A model generated the notes under the pieces. That model was given only the letters and a program-made list of their open reading frames with translations. It had not been told where the DNA came from and ran no database searches. A program made the position numbers and the translations under genes. A stretch of DNA of 42,459 nucleotides from an uncultured Clostridia bacterium. Its GTDB lineage: Bacteria > Bacillota > Clostridia > Christensenellales > Aristaeellaceae. The stretch covers positions 1 through 42,459 of the forward strand of contig CAMKEI010000016.1 of NCBI GenBank assembly GCA_946411525.1, written 5' to 3'. The first letter of the stretch is position 1. Every line of letters begins with the position of its first letter. Below, in pieces: positions 8,415 through 17,790 of this stretch.

Positions 8415-9866
8415 TTACTTTTTCTTCCTCATAAATCCGGGAACCCCGTGTGTATCTGTTTCCATAGCGGGATTCTGCGGAACCGCATGGAATCCGCCTG
8501 TCTGCCCGGTTACCTGGCCGTTGCTGTTGAATACCGGCTGATAGTTCGCGGGCTGTGCGGCAAATGCGGGATTGGGCTGAGGCTGCCCGGCTCCCTGATT
8601 CATCGCGAATGGCTGAGTTGCCTGAATGGGCTGTTGCGGCGATGTCTGCTGGTAGCTGAATCCTGTCTGGAAGGAGCCTGTGTTGACCATGCCCGGCACA
8701 CCCATGCTCGGCCGGCTGCTGCTCATGAACGTGGGGACTTCTCCGGTGTTCCCTGTGGAGAAGGGACTTGCCGGCGTCGCTGCAGGCGTATCAAAGACGG
8801 AACGGTTTGCGGAAGCTTCAGACCTGGCAAAGTTGGTCCCGAAGGATCCGAACAGACGTTCATGCTCAATCTCACGCGGCTTGCGGGCAGGTTCCTTGGT
8901 CGGGAACGGTGTCTTTTCGAAGCCGGTGGCGATAACAGTGATGCGTACTTCGTCCTTCATCGTCTCGTCGATGCCGGCGCCGAAGATAATATTCGCGTCG
9001 GGATCCGCCGCTTCCATAATCAGGTTGGCTGCCTCGTTGATATCGACAATGGAAATGTCCTCGCCGCCTGTCACGTTGATCAGCACGGCGCGGGCGCCGT
9101 CAATATTCGTCTCAAGCAGCGGAGAGGAAATCGCGTTCTTGGCCGCTTCGACCAGCTTGTTCTCGCCGCTTCCGATGCCGATGCCCATGTGGGCCATTCC
9201 GCCGGATTCCATAACGGTCTTGACGTCCGCAAAGTCCAGGTTGATCATCGCGGGCACAGCAATCAGGTCGCTTATGCCCTGGATGCCCTGGCGGAGCACA
9301 TCGTCCGCGATGCGGAAAGCTTCAAGCATGGTCGTTCCCTTGTTGACTACCTGGAGCAGACGGTCATTGGGAATGACCACCAGCGTATCAACATGCTGCT
9401 TCAGCTCGGCAATGCCGGCTTCGGCGTTTTTCATCCGCTGTTTTCCCTCAAAATTGAAGGGCTTTGTCACCACAGCGATCGTCAGGGTGCCCAGGTCACG
9501 GGCAATCTCAGCAACGATCGGGGCAGCGCCGGTGCCGGTACCGCCGCCCATGCCGGCAGTGATAAACACCAGATCCGCGCCTTTCAGGGCGGAAGCGATT
9601 TCTTCCCGGCTCTCCTCTGCAGCACGGCGTCCCACCTCAGGGATCGCGCCGGCGCCGAGACCCTTGGTCAGCTTTTCGCCGATCTGGATCTTGACCTGTG
9701 CGTTGGTCTGATTCAGGGCCTGCCGGTCCGTGTTGACGGAGATGAATTCAACTCCCCGCAGACCGGCATCCACCATACGGTTCACGGCGTTGTTTCCGCC
9801 GCCGCCGCATCCGACTACCTTGATCGATGCGAAGGTGCTCTGTTCTTCATTCTGGAATTCGATCAT
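8415..9866 (-). CDS. ftsZ: Cell division GTPase FtsZ
   Basis: 483 residues. The tubulin-like GTPase core (about 1-325) has the nucleotide loop [13 protein letters not shown] and the signature GGGTGTG at 107-113, with [11 protein letters not shown] in the C-terminal half of the core. A linker rich in Gln, Pro, Asn and Thr (about 330-470) is longer than in Bacillus FtsZ, and the tail [11 protein letters not shown] is the conserved peptide for FtsA and other partners. FtsZ assembles the cytokinetic ring. The SD sequence GGGAGG lies inside the end of ftsA and only 4 bases separate the two genes, so they are coupled. A terminator follows. Confidence 0.98.
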   Translation of the reverse strand: MIEFQNEEQSTFASIKVVGCGGGGNNAVNRMVDAGLRGVEFISVNTDRQALNQTNAQVKIQIGEKLTKGLGAGAIPEVGRRAAEESREEIASALKGADLVFITAGMGGGTGTGAAPIVAEIARDLGTLTIAVVTKPFNFEGKQRMKNAEAGIAELKQHVDTLVVIPNDRLLQVVNKGTTMLEAFRIADDVLRQGIQGISDLIAVPAMINLDFADVKTVMESGGMAHMGIGIGSGENKLVEAAKNAISSPLLETNIDGARAVLINVTGGEDISIVDINEAANLIMEAADPDANIIFGAGIDETMKDEVRITVIATGFEKTPFPTKEPARKPREIEHERLFGSFGTNFARSEASANRSVFDTPAATPASPFSTGNTGEVPTFMSSSRPSMGVPGMVNTGSFQTGFSYQQTSPQQPIQATQPFAMNQGAGQPQPNPAFAAQPANYQPVFNSNGQVTGQTGGFHAVPQNPAMETDTHGVPGFMRKKK

Positions 9867-9870
9867 GTTC

Positions 9871-11064
9871 TTAACCTCCCAACAGACTGCGGAAAAAGTC
9901 TTTGATTTTTCCTCCTGCGCCGGCTGCCGGCTGGCGCTGCTGCTCGATTGTATCGATGATCAGGTCCATCAGTCCGAGCGCGCTGGAGAAACAGTGGCTG
10001 TTCAGTTTGGTTGTACGGCGGGGTGTCTCCTGTACAGGGCGCCCGAGCCGGCCTGCGAGATATTCCTTGCCGCCGCGGTTGAAGCTCAGTCCGCCGCCGG
10101 TCAGGAAAACGTTGGACCAGCTGCCCAGTCCGCCGAAATCGTCGTCTACCGCCTCTTTGATCCTGGCGCAGATGTCATCCAGTTCCTTGCACAGAACCGG
10201 CTTGACCTGGTCTCTGGTGAAAGCGGTGCCTTTCTGTCCGTCTGTGCCGGGAACTTCATAGGTTTCTCCCGAGGTCTCGATTCCGTATACGAACTTGCGT
10301 TTGATATCTTCGGCGGCGTCCAGCGAAATGTCCAGTTCCTCGGCAAGCGCGACCGACAGGTCTCCGCCGCCGACGTCCAGTACCTTGTGGTAAATAATCG
10401 CGTCTCCTTCCACGCCGATAATCTCTGTGTTCAGATAGCCCATGTCGATCAGGACGGATGTATGGTCGCGTTCCTGTTCGCTCAGATACAGCATGGCTTC
10501 ACCGGCGGAAGTCGAATAGAATCCTGTAACCACAATGCCGAGATCGGCCATCCTGTTTGTCACGTCGTCAATAAAGAACCTGTTGCCCACGGCGAAGCTG
10601 ATGAAAGCGGTCATTTCGCGTCCCTTCATGCCGACGGGCTCAAGCGTCTTCTTCCCGCTGTCCACCATAAACCAGGCGGGGCTGGAATGCACGACGACGC
10701 CGGGCACGTTGGCCAGGTTTTCCGCGGCCATGCTGAAAGCTGTCTTGACATCTGACGCGGTAACCCGCGGATCCGTTCCCTTCAGCGGAACCGTTACCTT
10801 TGTGGCATATACATGGGTAAAGGCGCCGGGAACACCGACGTTGATTTCCTTGATTTTGCTGCCGGACTGCTCTTCTGCGTCCGCAATGGAACGGCGGATT
10901 GCTTCGTCCAGCATGCCGGGATTGTTCCAGCCTTCTTCGAGATAACCGTCATATTTTGTTACGCCGGCCGCCGTAATATCACAGCGCTGACTGCCGCTGT
11001 TCTCAGCAACGAGCGTAACAATCTTGCTCGTACCGAAATCAATGGCTGCAACCGTTGTCTTCAT
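9871..11064 (-). CDS. ftsA: Cell division protein FtsA (actin-like)
   Basis: 397 residues of the ASKHA actin fold. Seen are the first phosphate loop [16 protein letters not shown], the second [18 protein letters not shown], the adenosine motif [11 protein letters not shown], and a C-terminal amphipathic helix ending [13 protein letters not shown], which in FtsA anchors FtsZ to the membrane. The middle holds [17 protein letters not shown], typical of the family. It lies 4 bases upstream of ftsZ and has its own strong promoter in the 215-base gap after ftsQ. Sequence drift from Bacillus FtsA is noticeable, but order and motifs leave little doubt. Confidence 0.93.
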   Translation of the reverse strand: MKTTVAAIDFGTSKIVTLVAENSGSQRCDITAAGVTKYDGYLEEGWNNPGMLDEAIRRSIADAEEQSGSKIKEINVGVPGAFTHVYATKVTVPLKGTDPRVTASDVKTAFSMAAENLANVPGVVVHSSPAWFMVDSGKKTLEPVGMKGREMTAFISFAVGNRFFIDDVTNRMADLGIVVTGFYSTSAGEAMLYLSEQERDHTSVLIDMGYLNTEIIGVEGDAIIYHKVLDVGGGDLSVALAEELDISLDAAEDIKRKFVYGIETSGETYEVPGTDGQKGTAFTRDQVKPVLCKELDDICARIKEAVDDDFGGLGSWSNVFLTGGGLSFNRGGKEYLAGRLGRPVQETPRRTTKLNSHCFSSALGLMDLIIDTIEQQRQPAAGAGGKIKDFFRSLLGG

Positions 11065-11144
11065 AGGTTTCTCATGCCCCCCGTTTTCCGGATCCCGTTG
11101 ACAGATCGCGGTCAGTTACTACAAAATAATATACACCTTCAAGG

Positions 11145-11173
11145 ATTATACCCTCTTCAGGCCGTTATTGCAA
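11145..11173 (-). promoter_or_regulatory. Promoter of ftsA-ftsZ
   Basis: TTGCAA (11173-11168), a 17-base spacer and a perfect TATAAT (11150-11145) lie 80 bases before ftsA in an otherwise AT-rich 215-base gap. This would let ftsAZ be expressed independently of the upstream mur genes. Confidence 0.7.
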
Positions 11174-11264
11174 TAGTTTTGCAATTATTTATTACGATTT
11201 TCTGCGTTTTTGTAACAATTTTATCAGACCGGTTGCCGTCGGACTTCCGCATGGATAAACAGAA

Positions 11265-11290
11265 TTCACGGAGAATGATTCACGGTGAAT
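11265..11290. repeat. Short direct repeat at the ftsQ stop codon
   Basis: TTCACGGAGAAT (11265-11276) and TTCACGGTGAAT (11279-11290) differ at one base and are offset by 14. The second copy is itself nearly palindromic and overlaps the ftsQ stop. It may be chance or a small operator; nothing else supports a function. Confidence 0.3.
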
Positions 11291-12302
11291 AGATCGGGAC
11301 TTCGGGATTTGTTACATTGATGGTGCCGCCGGTCTGTCCGAGCCGGATCAGTTCCTCCTGAACCAGCAGCAGGCTCCGGAGTTTGGCGTGAATGTTGGTC
11401 CGGTCTCCCAGCGCCGCCGTGTATCCGCCGCGGGTAGCCAGCAGGATGGAATTGGTATCGCTGACATCCGCTTCCTTGATCTGGTTGATGCAGCCGAGAA
11501 CTTTCATTTCCAGAAAGAGCTCCGTAAAAATGCTCTTCTGCGTTTCATTGCCAAGATTGATATACTGGCCGACCAGGGTGTTGGAACGCACTTCCAGCCC
11601 TTTGATTTCCACCAGATTCTGGGGCTGTTCGGACGGGTTTTCGGATTCGTACAGCACCATGCGGTTCTTGTCCATCACGTACATGATGCCGCAGTAGGTC
11701 AGCCAGCAGCAGGGTTCCCTTTCCCGTATGGACAGGATAACGGTGGATGGCATTTCACGGGCCAGATACCTGAATTGCAGCCGGTAGTCGGAGGTGATCC
11801 TTTCCTCCACAGTCTTCTCGTTCAGGGAAAGGATACTGTCTCCGCGGTGAATGCCGCTTGCCCTGATGACTTCTTCCGCCGGGATCGATTCGTTTCCGGT
11901 CACAATGATCTGTTTAACGCTGAATACGGCGAAACGAAGTACAAGCAGTAGTGCCGTCAGGACCAGAACGACACCGGCAATTACCCGGACCGTACTCGGC
12001 CTCGCCTGCTTTCTGCTTGTCTTTGCCTGTCCGTTTTCTGTATTGATTTTTCCGGAATCGGATATGCTCTGATATCCTGTTCCGGGAGAATTCCAGAAGT
12101 CGCCGATATGTTCAGTCACATTTTCCGAACGGCTTTCTCTCAGCTCAGGTGCATCCTCAGGTTCGTCGAAAGGGTTGTCGTTCAACGGTGCCGGACCGAA
12201 CCAGGTATTCCGCTGCCAGTCACGGACGCCGTCATTGTTCCCGGCTTGCCGTGACCGCTCGCCCGCAGTTCTGGGCCGGTAGTTGTCCTGCGGTCCCTGC
12301 AC
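11280..12302 (-). CDS. ftsQ: Cell division protein FtsQ/DivIB
   Basis: 340 residues: a cytoplasmic, charged and disordered N-terminus (1-100), one membrane span at about 104-128 (VRVIAGVVLVLTALLLVLRF), then a POTRA domain (VKQIIVTGNESIPAEEVIRASGIHRGDSILSLN) and the FtsQ/DivIB beta domain with REREPCCWLTY. The protein links FtsL/DivIC to the septal machinery outside the membrane. The start is GTG at 12302, with AAGGGGGAA about 9 bases upstream. The last position before ftsA agrees with the usual dcw order. Confidence 0.9.
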   Translation of the reverse strand: MQGPQDNYRPRTAGERSRQAGNNDGVRDWQRNTWFGPAPLNDNPFDEPEDAPELRESRSENVTEHIGDFWNSPGTGYQSISDSGKINTENGQAKTSRKQARPSTVRVIAGVVLVLTALLLVLRFAVFSVKQIIVTGNESIPAEEVIRASGIHRGDSILSLNEKTVEERITSDYRLQFRYLAREMPSTVILSIREREPCCWLTYCGIMYVMDKNRMVLYESENPSEQPQNLVEIKGLEVRSNTLVGQYINLGNETQKSIFTELFLEMKVLGCINQIKEADVSDTNSILLATRGGYTAALGDRTNIHAKLRSLLLVQEELIRLGQTGGTINVTNPEVPIYSP

Positions 12303-12379
12303 TGGCTTTTCCCCCTTCTGCGACAGTTTGTTGCGGTCCGGATACTGAACTGCACGTACAAATCAGACCAAAGTCTGTT

Positions 12380-13738
12380 TTATAGTTCTTTTACGATTTG
12401 TTTGAAGACGCGGCCGCGTTCTTCATAATCCTTAAACATGTCAAAGCTCGCGCATGCCGGGCTCAGCAATACGCACCAGCCTTTCCCGGCAATCCCGCGG
12501 GCGGTCTCCACCGCCTCGCGCAGGGAACCGGCGTCCGTCAGATTGGTAAAACCGACCCTTTCCAGATCCCGGCGGATCAGTCCTGCCGTTTCGCCGATCA
12601 GTACGGCGTGACGGATCATCGGGCTGTTGATGATTTCACGGCACAGCGGATCAAAGGATGTATGCTTGTCATATCCGCCGAGGATGATCACGGTCGGCTG
12701 GCTCATCGTCTGTACCGCCTTGATGGTTGAATCCACGTTGGTCCCCTTGCTGTCGTTGATATACTCCACACCATCCAGTTCACGGACCGATTCTATGCGG
12801 TGCTCCACGCCGCGGAAGGTTTTCAGGCTGTGCCTGATCACCGGCGCCGGAACATTCATCGCGGCGGCGACGCAAACGGCGCCCAGTGCATTCTCCAGAT
12901 TGTGGGGGCCTGGAATATAGACTTCCTCTGTCCCGCACACCTTCTTCTCATTTCCGTTCATCCGCAGAATGATCTGCCCGTCCCTGACAAACGCGCCTTC
13001 CCTGACTTCCTTCTTCCGGCTGAAGAAAAGCACATGGCTTTTCACCTGTCTGCTCAGTCCGTCAAGTCCGGGATCATCCGCGTTGAACACAGCGTAATCT
13101 GAGGCCGTCTGGTTCCGGAACATCCGCATTTTCAGAGCTGTATATGCCTCCATCGTACCGTGCCGGTTCAGATGGTCTTCGGTAATATTCGTCAGCAGCG
13201 CCACATGCGGATGGAAGGTATCCGCTGTTTCCATCTGGAACGAAGACACTTCGCATACGATCACGTCTTCCTTCCGGCTGATCAGAGATGCAAGGGAGAA
13301 AGGATATCCGATATTGCCTACCACATGGGTTATTTTACCGCTGTTGGAGAATATTTCACCCAGCAGGGAAACTGTCGTCGTTTTGCCGTTTGTGCCGGTT
13401 ACGGAGACCAGCGTTCCCCTGGAAAGCTGGGCTGCAAGTTCCAGTTCACCGATCACGTAAATGCCCATTTCCTTTGCCTTTACGACAAAGGGGACGGTGT
13501 CCGGAATGCCGGGAGAGATGACCAGGCAGTCCTTCCCCTCCAGCAGTTCCATGGCGCCGCAGCCGAAGCGGCGTTCCAGTTGCAGCCCTTCCAGGGGTTT
13601 CAGCTGCTGACCGAGCTCCTCCTCGGTTTTTGAGTCGTTGACTGTCACTTCCGCTCCGGAAGCACGCAGCAGCTGTGCCGCCGCTACGCCGCTCCGTGCC
13701 ATGCCTACAACCAGGACCTTTTTCTTCTCAAAATCCAT
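12380..13738 (-). CDS. murD: UDP-N-acetylmuramoyl-L-alanine--D-glutamate ligase
   Basis: 452 residues with the N-terminal Rossmann motif VLVVGMARSGVAAAQLL, the ATP loop GTNGKTT at 115-121, VCEVSSFQME, TNITEDHLNRHGTMEAY with the usual Lys a few residues later, and the C-terminal INDSKGTN and LLSPACASFDMFKDYEERG. It adds D-glutamate to the muramoyl peptide precursor in the cytosol. It lies 12 bases after mraY. The downstream ftsW and murG found here in many Firmicutes are absent; ftsQ follows after 77 bases. Confidence 0.97.
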   Translation of the reverse strand: MDFEKKKVLVVGMARSGVAAAQLLRASGAEVTVNDSKTEEELGQQLKPLEGLQLERRFGCGAMELLEGKDCLVISPGIPDTVPFVVKAKEMGIYVIGELELAAQLSRGTLVSVTGTNGKTTTVSLLGEIFSNSGKITHVVGNIGYPFSLASLISRKEDVIVCEVSSFQMETADTFHPHVALLTNITEDHLNRHGTMEAYTALKMRMFRNQTASDYAVFNADDPGLDGLSRQVKSHVLFFSRKKEVREGAFVRDGQIILRMNGNEKKVCGTEEVYIPGPHNLENALGAVCVAAAMNVPAPVIRHSLKTFRGVEHRIESVRELDGVEYINDSKGTNVDSTIKAVQTMSQPTVIILGGYDKHTSFDPLCREIINSPMIRHAVLIGETAGLIRRDLERVGFTNLTDAGSLREAVETARGIAGKGWCVLLSPACASFDMFKDYEERGRVFKQIVKEL

Positions 13739-13750
13739 ATGTTATGCTCC

Positions 13751-14770
13751 TCAGAATGACGCGCAGACGCTGATCACGGCGATCAGGCACAGCAGCATCG
13801 TGATCCCCGCATACATGCTGACAATCTGTGTCTCTGTATACCCTTTCTTCTCAAAGTGATGGTGGATCGGGCTCATCAGGAAAATACGCTTTCCGTGGGT
13901 AAGCTTATAGTAATACCGCTGCATGATGACGCTCACACTGCTCATAATCGGCGTGAAAAAAATGAGAAGGAGCAGCATGGGCTGCCGCAGCAGCAGTGCG
14001 ATGGCTGCGGTCGCCCCTCCCAGCAGCATGCTGCCGGTATCGCCCATAAACGTCTTTGCCGGATACCGGTTAAACCGGAGGAATCCGATGCAGGCGCCCG
14101 CCATGCTCATGGCAAAAACTCCGGCGGTCGCCGCGCCGCCGGCAGCGTTCTTTCCGGTCAGTGCGGACGTAACTGTGATAATCATGCAAATCACTGCCCA
14201 GGCAGAGGAACTGATCGCAGTAACCGTACCGAGCAAGCCGTCCAGGCCGTCCTGAAGATTGCTGCTGTTAACGATAAAAATCACCAGCAGCGTCATCACG
14301 GGAATATAGAAAAAACCCAGATCCCATTCCGATCCGGTGAAAGGGATCCGGATGGCGCTTCCGATCCGCGGAGAAAAATAGCAGTATAAACTGAAACCCA
14401 GTGAAACAATTACCTGGCCGGCAATTTTCTGCCACGGGCTCAGTCCGTCATGACGTTTTTTGACTGCTTTGATATAATCGTCCGCAAAGCCTACTGCCAT
14501 GCTGAGAAAGGAAACTGCCAGCAGCGGAAGGATGTAGTCCCAGATACCGTCCCATTCCGCGGGATGACAGATCAGGCTTCCAAGCAGGATGCCTGCAGCC
14601 ATCATCAGCCCGCCCATAACCGGCGTACCCTGCTTCTGCTGATGGCTTGGTCCAAGCTCGTAAATTGTCTGTCCGAAATGCAGTTTTTTCAGGTACCGGA
14701 TCAGCCGCGGGCCGGTCAGGAGAGCTGCTGCCAGCGCAATCAGAGCGGCGCCGATCATCCTGTAATACAT
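13751..14770 (-). CDS. mraY: Phospho-N-acetylmuramoyl-pentapeptide transferase
   Basis: 339 residues with about ten membrane spans. The catalytic FADDYIKAV lies at 95-103, NSSNLQDGLDGLLG replaces the more common NLTDGLDGL, and MSPIHHHFEKKGYTE near the C-terminus is the MraY-specific histidine motif. It transfers phospho-MurNAc-pentapeptide to undecaprenyl phosphate to make lipid I. It lies 12 bases after murE; murF, normally between them, is missing. Confidence 0.97.
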   Translation of the reverse strand: MYYRMIGAALIALAAALLTGPRLIRYLKKLHFGQTIYELGPSHQQKQGTPVMGGLMMAAGILLGSLICHPAEWDGIWDYILPLLAVSFLSMAVGFADDYIKAVKKRHDGLSPWQKIAGQVIVSLGFSLYCYFSPRIGSAIRIPFTGSEWDLGFFYIPVMTLLVIFIVNSSNLQDGLDGLLGTVTAISSSAWAVICMIITVTSALTGKNAAGGAATAGVFAMSMAGACIGFLRFNRYPAKTFMGDTGSMLLGGATAAIALLLRQPMLLLLIFFTPIMSSVSVIMQRYYYKLTHGKRIFLMSPIHHHFEKKGYTETQIVSMYAGITMLLCLIAVISVCASF

Positions 14771-14782
14771 ACCGTCACTCCC

Positions 14783-16249
14783 TTATTCCTGTTCTTTTCT
14801 CATTTCCAGCAACAGGTCGCTGACAATAACCTTTTCATCAAAGGGACGTTTGATTCCCATGATCTCCTGATAGGTCTCATGGCCTTTTCCGGCAAGCACG
14901 ATCACGTCTCCGTCCTCTGCCATCCGCAGTGCGCGGCTGATCGCTTCCCGACGGTTCTCAATCACCTCGTACGGTTTGCCGGTTGGTTTGATCCCCTTCT
15001 CAATCGCGGCAAGAATGACCATCGGATTCTCTGTCCGCGGATTGTCAGATGTCAGAATGCAGTAGTCTGCAAGCCGGCCGCCGATCTCGCCCATCATGGG
15101 ACGCTTTCCTTTGTCACGGTCACCACCGCACCCGAACAGGGCGATAACCCGGTTCCGGGTGAACTGGCGCACTGTCTTCAGGATGTTTTCCAGTGCGTCC
15201 GGAGAATGGCTGTAGTCCAGGATGACCTTGTACGGCGTTCCGGTCTGCAGTACCTCGATACGTCCGGGAACTCTGGTGACCGCTTCCAGCCCGGCCTTGA
15301 TCATATCCGGGGCAATTCCCATAATCAGCGCGCAGCTTGTTGCCGCCAGCGCATTGTAAACGTTGAACATACCGGTCATCCGCATCTGGATCGCAATCTG
15401 GTTCATCCCATGCAGCTGTACGTTGAATCGTGCGCCTTCCTCCGTAATTTCGATGTCCCGCGCAAAAACGTCGGCATCCACGCAGATCCCGTAAGTGATA
15501 TGGGGACAGCTGATGCCGTCCTTCAGTTTTTTGGAAGTTTCGTCGTCCGCGTTCAGCGCAGCGTTTCTGACCATACCGCTGGTAAAAAACAGCTTCTTGG
15601 TCTCAAAATACCGCTCCATGGTATAGAAATAATCCAGATGGTCCTGGCTCAGGTTGGTATAGCAGCCCACTTCAAAATTCATACCGTCCAGGCGGTTCAT
15701 ATCGATGGCGTGCGCGGAAACCTCCATGCAAACCACCTTCACACCCTCATCGGCCATCATGCGGAGCATTTTCTGAAGGTCGATGGGATCCGGCGTGGTC
15801 AGTTTGCTGTCCAGATGCTGTTCTTCCACCACCGTGCCTGTGGAACCGATGATCCCGCATTTCAGGCCGGCCTTCTCGCAGATACTCTGAAGCAGATAGG
15901 TGGTCGTGGTTTTTCCCTTGGTTCCGGTTATCCCGATCATACGCATCTGCCGGGAGGGATGGCCGTAAAACGCATCGGCAATCCGGGCCATGGCCGCGCG
16001 ACCGTTGTTTACCCGGACCTGCGGGATATTCATCTGAACAAAATGCTCCACGATCAATGCCACACAACCGTTTTCCACGGCTTCCCAGGCATAGTCATGC
16101 GCGTCAAACCGGGCGCCGACGATACAGAAAAACAGCCCCGCGTCGGCCTTCTCCCGGCTGGAGGATACCAGTTCCCGGATTTCCGTGTTCATATCTCCGC
16201 GGGTTTCCTCCACATAGGGGAGTTCCGTCAGCAGTTCCCACAATTTCAT
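14783..16249 (-). CDS. murE: UDP-MurNAc-L-Ala-D-Glu--meso-diaminopimelate ligase
   Basis: 488 residues. The Mur ligase ATP loop is GTKGKTT (109-115), the lysine usually carbamylated lies in RYFETKKLFF (218 or 219), and CMEVSAHAIDMNR is present. The sidechain-recognition motif is DNPR at 402-405, which in this family marks meso-diaminopimelate rather than lysine as substrate, so the cell wall is probably DAP-type. The open frame begins 17 codons earlier, but ATG at 16249 gives the family N-terminus (MKLWELLTEL) and has GAGGTGG eight bases upstream. Confidence 0.96.
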   Translation of the reverse strand: MKLWELLTELPYVEETRGDMNTEIRELVSSSREKADAGLFFCIVGARFDAHDYAWEAVENGCVALIVEHFVQMNIPQVRVNNGRAAMARIADAFYGHPSRQMRMIGITGTKGKTTTTYLLQSICEKAGLKCGIIGSTGTVVEEQHLDSKLTTPDPIDLQKMLRMMADEGVKVVCMEVSAHAIDMNRLDGMNFEVGCYTNLSQDHLDYFYTMERYFETKKLFFTSGMVRNAALNADDETSKKLKDGISCPHITYGICVDADVFARDIEITEEGARFNVQLHGMNQIAIQMRMTGMFNVYNALAATSCALIMGIAPDMIKAGLEAVTRVPGRIEVLQTGTPYKVILDYSHSPDALENILKTVRQFTRNRVIALFGCGGDRDKGKRPMMGEIGGRLADYCILTSDNPRTENPMVILAAIEKGIKPTGKPYEVIENRREAISRALRMAEDGDVIVLAGKGHETYQEIMGIKRPFDEKVIVSDLLLEMRKEQE

Positions 16250-16353
16250 GCCTGTCCACCTCATCACTCTGGCTGGTTCAGCCTCATATAAGATTATCAC
16301 AAAAATGCTTCTTTTTCCACCCGATGGAAATACGAAATGGGAGACCGAGCATT

Positions 16354-16956
16354 TCAGTCTCCCGCATAGGAAGTCATTCTTCCCTCCAGATCCGCGTTCT
16401 CTGCGGCTTTTTCCGCCGTCGAAACCGTCAATTGCGCGTTGGCAGGTACTGTCAGCCGGATCGTTCTGGCGCCGTTGGATGAAATCAGGTTCAGTTTCAC
16501 CGCTTCCGTGCAGACGGCGGCGCTGCCTGCCGTCAGATCGATCTCAGCCTGAAGCCGTTCGTTTCTGGCTTCCAGATCCCGTATGGAGGAATTCAGCTTG
16601 CCGATCGTCCGCCCGCCTGTTCCGATGCCTGCCAGATCCGCCGCCAGCAGGATGGTCAGCAGGACGCCGATGATCACCAGCGCGGTAATCGCTGCATCCC
16701 ACCGGATCCCTTCGGAGGAGATCAGGCGTCTCCTGGGTTTTGCTTCTTCAATGACCGGAATCCGGTTGCTGGCTGCCATACCGCCGGTCCAGTCCTGTGT
16801 CTGATGAAACGATGGGAGTGAGGCGGAACAAGTCATTCTTGACCGATGAATATCCGCCTGCTGCTGACGGAACTCTGTTTTCCGAAACCGCCTTTCCTGC
16901 CAGTCGATCATACCGTCCTGCAGCCTGTTCCTGACCCTGGCAGTCATTTCAGTCAT
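16354..16956 (-). CDS. FtsL-like bitopic septum protein
   Basis: 200 residues: a basic N-terminal cytoplasmic region (1-85), one membrane span at about 88-110 (AAITALVIIGVLLTILLAAD), and a short extracellular coiled coil at about 117-142 (IGKLNSSIRDLEARNERLQAE). This topology, small size and place right after mraZ are those of FtsL, which recruits DivIC/FtsB and the septal synthase. Sequence similarity to known FtsL is low, as is usual for this family, so the call is by topology and context. AAGGAGGTGAG precedes the ATG. A septal PBP gene, expected next, is absent. Confidence 0.65.
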   Translation of the reverse strand: MTEMTARVRNRLQDGMIDWQERRFRKTEFRQQQADIHRSRMTCSASLPSFHQTQDWTGGMAASNRIPVIEEAKPRRRLISSEGIRWDAAITALVIIGVLLTILLAADLAGIGTGGRTIGKLNSSIRDLEARNERLQAEIDLTAGSAAVCTEAVKLNLISSNGARTIRLTVPANAQLTVSTAEKAAENADLEGRMTSYAGD

Positions 16957-16973
16957 CCGCGCTCACCTCCTTT

Positions 16974-17498
16974 TCATTCCTTTGGGACTTCCAGCCCCGC
17001 AATCATTTCCAGCAGCTGTGGAAGTTCATCCCTGAACTGATTCCAGATATCACCGCTGGCGGAAACGGCAGCTACGCGTACGTGGTCGTTTGCGCCGGTG
17101 ATTTCCATATCCCTTTCTTCGTGAAGAATCTTCTGTCGGATGTTGGCCGGCAGGAGCACTCTTCCCTGCCCATCGCAAGTCTGTTCGTCAAAACTCAATG
17201 CATAAAACTGTTCAAGATACCGGTTCAGTGCCGGATTCAGCTTGCCCAGTCTTTCATAGGTCTCATTCCGCTCTTCCCATTTTTCCGTCGGATAAATCGC
17301 AATGGACCGGAAATCGAAGGAAGGCGCAACGCAGAAGGTCTCTCCCAGCTTGTCCCGGAATCCCTGCGGGATGACCAGTCTTCCTTTGCTGTCCAGGCTG
17401 TGGTTGAACGATCCGATGAACCTTCTGGCTGCTTGTTTTTCTTTCTTTTCGGGGCTTGCGGCATTGATTGCGGATTGATCTTTTTTAGAGCCGTCCAC
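16974..17498 (-). CDS. mraZ: Transcriptional regulator MraZ with N-terminal extension
   Basis: 174 residues. Two SpoVT-AbrB-like MraZ repeats are clear: FIGSFNHSLDSKGRLVIPQGFR and, later, QTCDGQGRVLLPANIRQ (DxxGR-hydrophobic-P in both). MraZ is a ring-forming DNA-binding regulator of the dcw operon. Typical MraZ starts within the first repeat (MFIGEYxHxLD), but no start codon exists there; the frame goes on upstream through a Lys-rich stretch. GTG at 17498 with AGGGGG about 8 bases before it is the most likely start, adding roughly 25 residues; GTG at 17573 lacks a good site. The methyltransferase gene rsmH, which normally follows, is missing. Confidence 0.92.
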   Translation of the reverse strand: MDGSKKDQSAINAASPEKKEKQAARRFIGSFNHSLDSKGRLVIPQGFRDKLGETFCVAPSFDFRSIAIYPTEKWEERNETYERLGKLNPALNRYLEQFYALSFDEQTCDGQGRVLLPANIRQKILHEERDMEITGANDHVRVAAVSASGDIWNQFRDELPQLLEMIAGLEVPKE

Positions 17499-17563
17499 TA
17501 CACCGCCCCCTTTTCTACCACTTTTATGCTCAATTTTGGGATGAGATTCCCTTTTTCCCCACA

Positions 17564-17592
17564 AATTTAACACAAGATTGAATTCTCCGCAA
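17564..17592 (-). promoter_or_regulatory. Candidate promoter of mraZ
   Basis: TTGCGG (17592-17587), 17 bases, TAAATT (17569-17564). The region upstream to 17720 is very AT-rich and offers other possible -10 boxes, such as TATAAT near 17640. GTGGGG (17562-17557) and AAAAGTGG (17525-17518) follow and could be MraZ-binding boxes, since GTGG-containing repeats are known MraZ targets. The 292 bases between the neighbouring genes hold this, the terminator at 17727-17760 and no small gene that I can see. Confidence 0.45.
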
Positions 17593-17726
17593 GCCCTGTT
17601 TTCAAATGGTTTGCAGGCTGATATTGTTTATGATTTAATTATTATATAATATTATTGTAATATATTTGTAATAATTAAGTCTTTGATTGTGGTATGCTTT
17701 TCCCCCTGTCTCAATATTTTGTATGC

Positions 17727-17760
17727 AAAAACAGGCAGGCACGATAAGTGTGCCTGCCTG
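17727..17760 (-). terminator. Rho-independent terminator of the metallophosphoesterase transcript
   Basis: A perfect 11-base-pair stem (CAGGCAGGCAC with its complement, 17732-17742 and 17750-17760) has a 7-base loop and is followed on the minus strand by TTTTTG. On the plus strand no T-run follows, so it is one-directional. It separates the gene at 17791-18489 from mraZ. Confidence 0.92.
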
Positions 17761-17790
17761 CGTGTTAAAATATGTCAAAAAATTAATATT

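Noticed and set aside
8448-9905. Plus-strand frames of 485 and 343 codons across ftsZ
   Set aside because: Antisense shadows of a highly conserved gene; no motif and no promoter or ribosome site.
14450-16291. Long plus-strand open frame of 613 codons
   Set aside because: It lies antisense to murE and mraY, shows no known motif or ribosome site, and its composition is that expected from the complement of a GC-rich gene.
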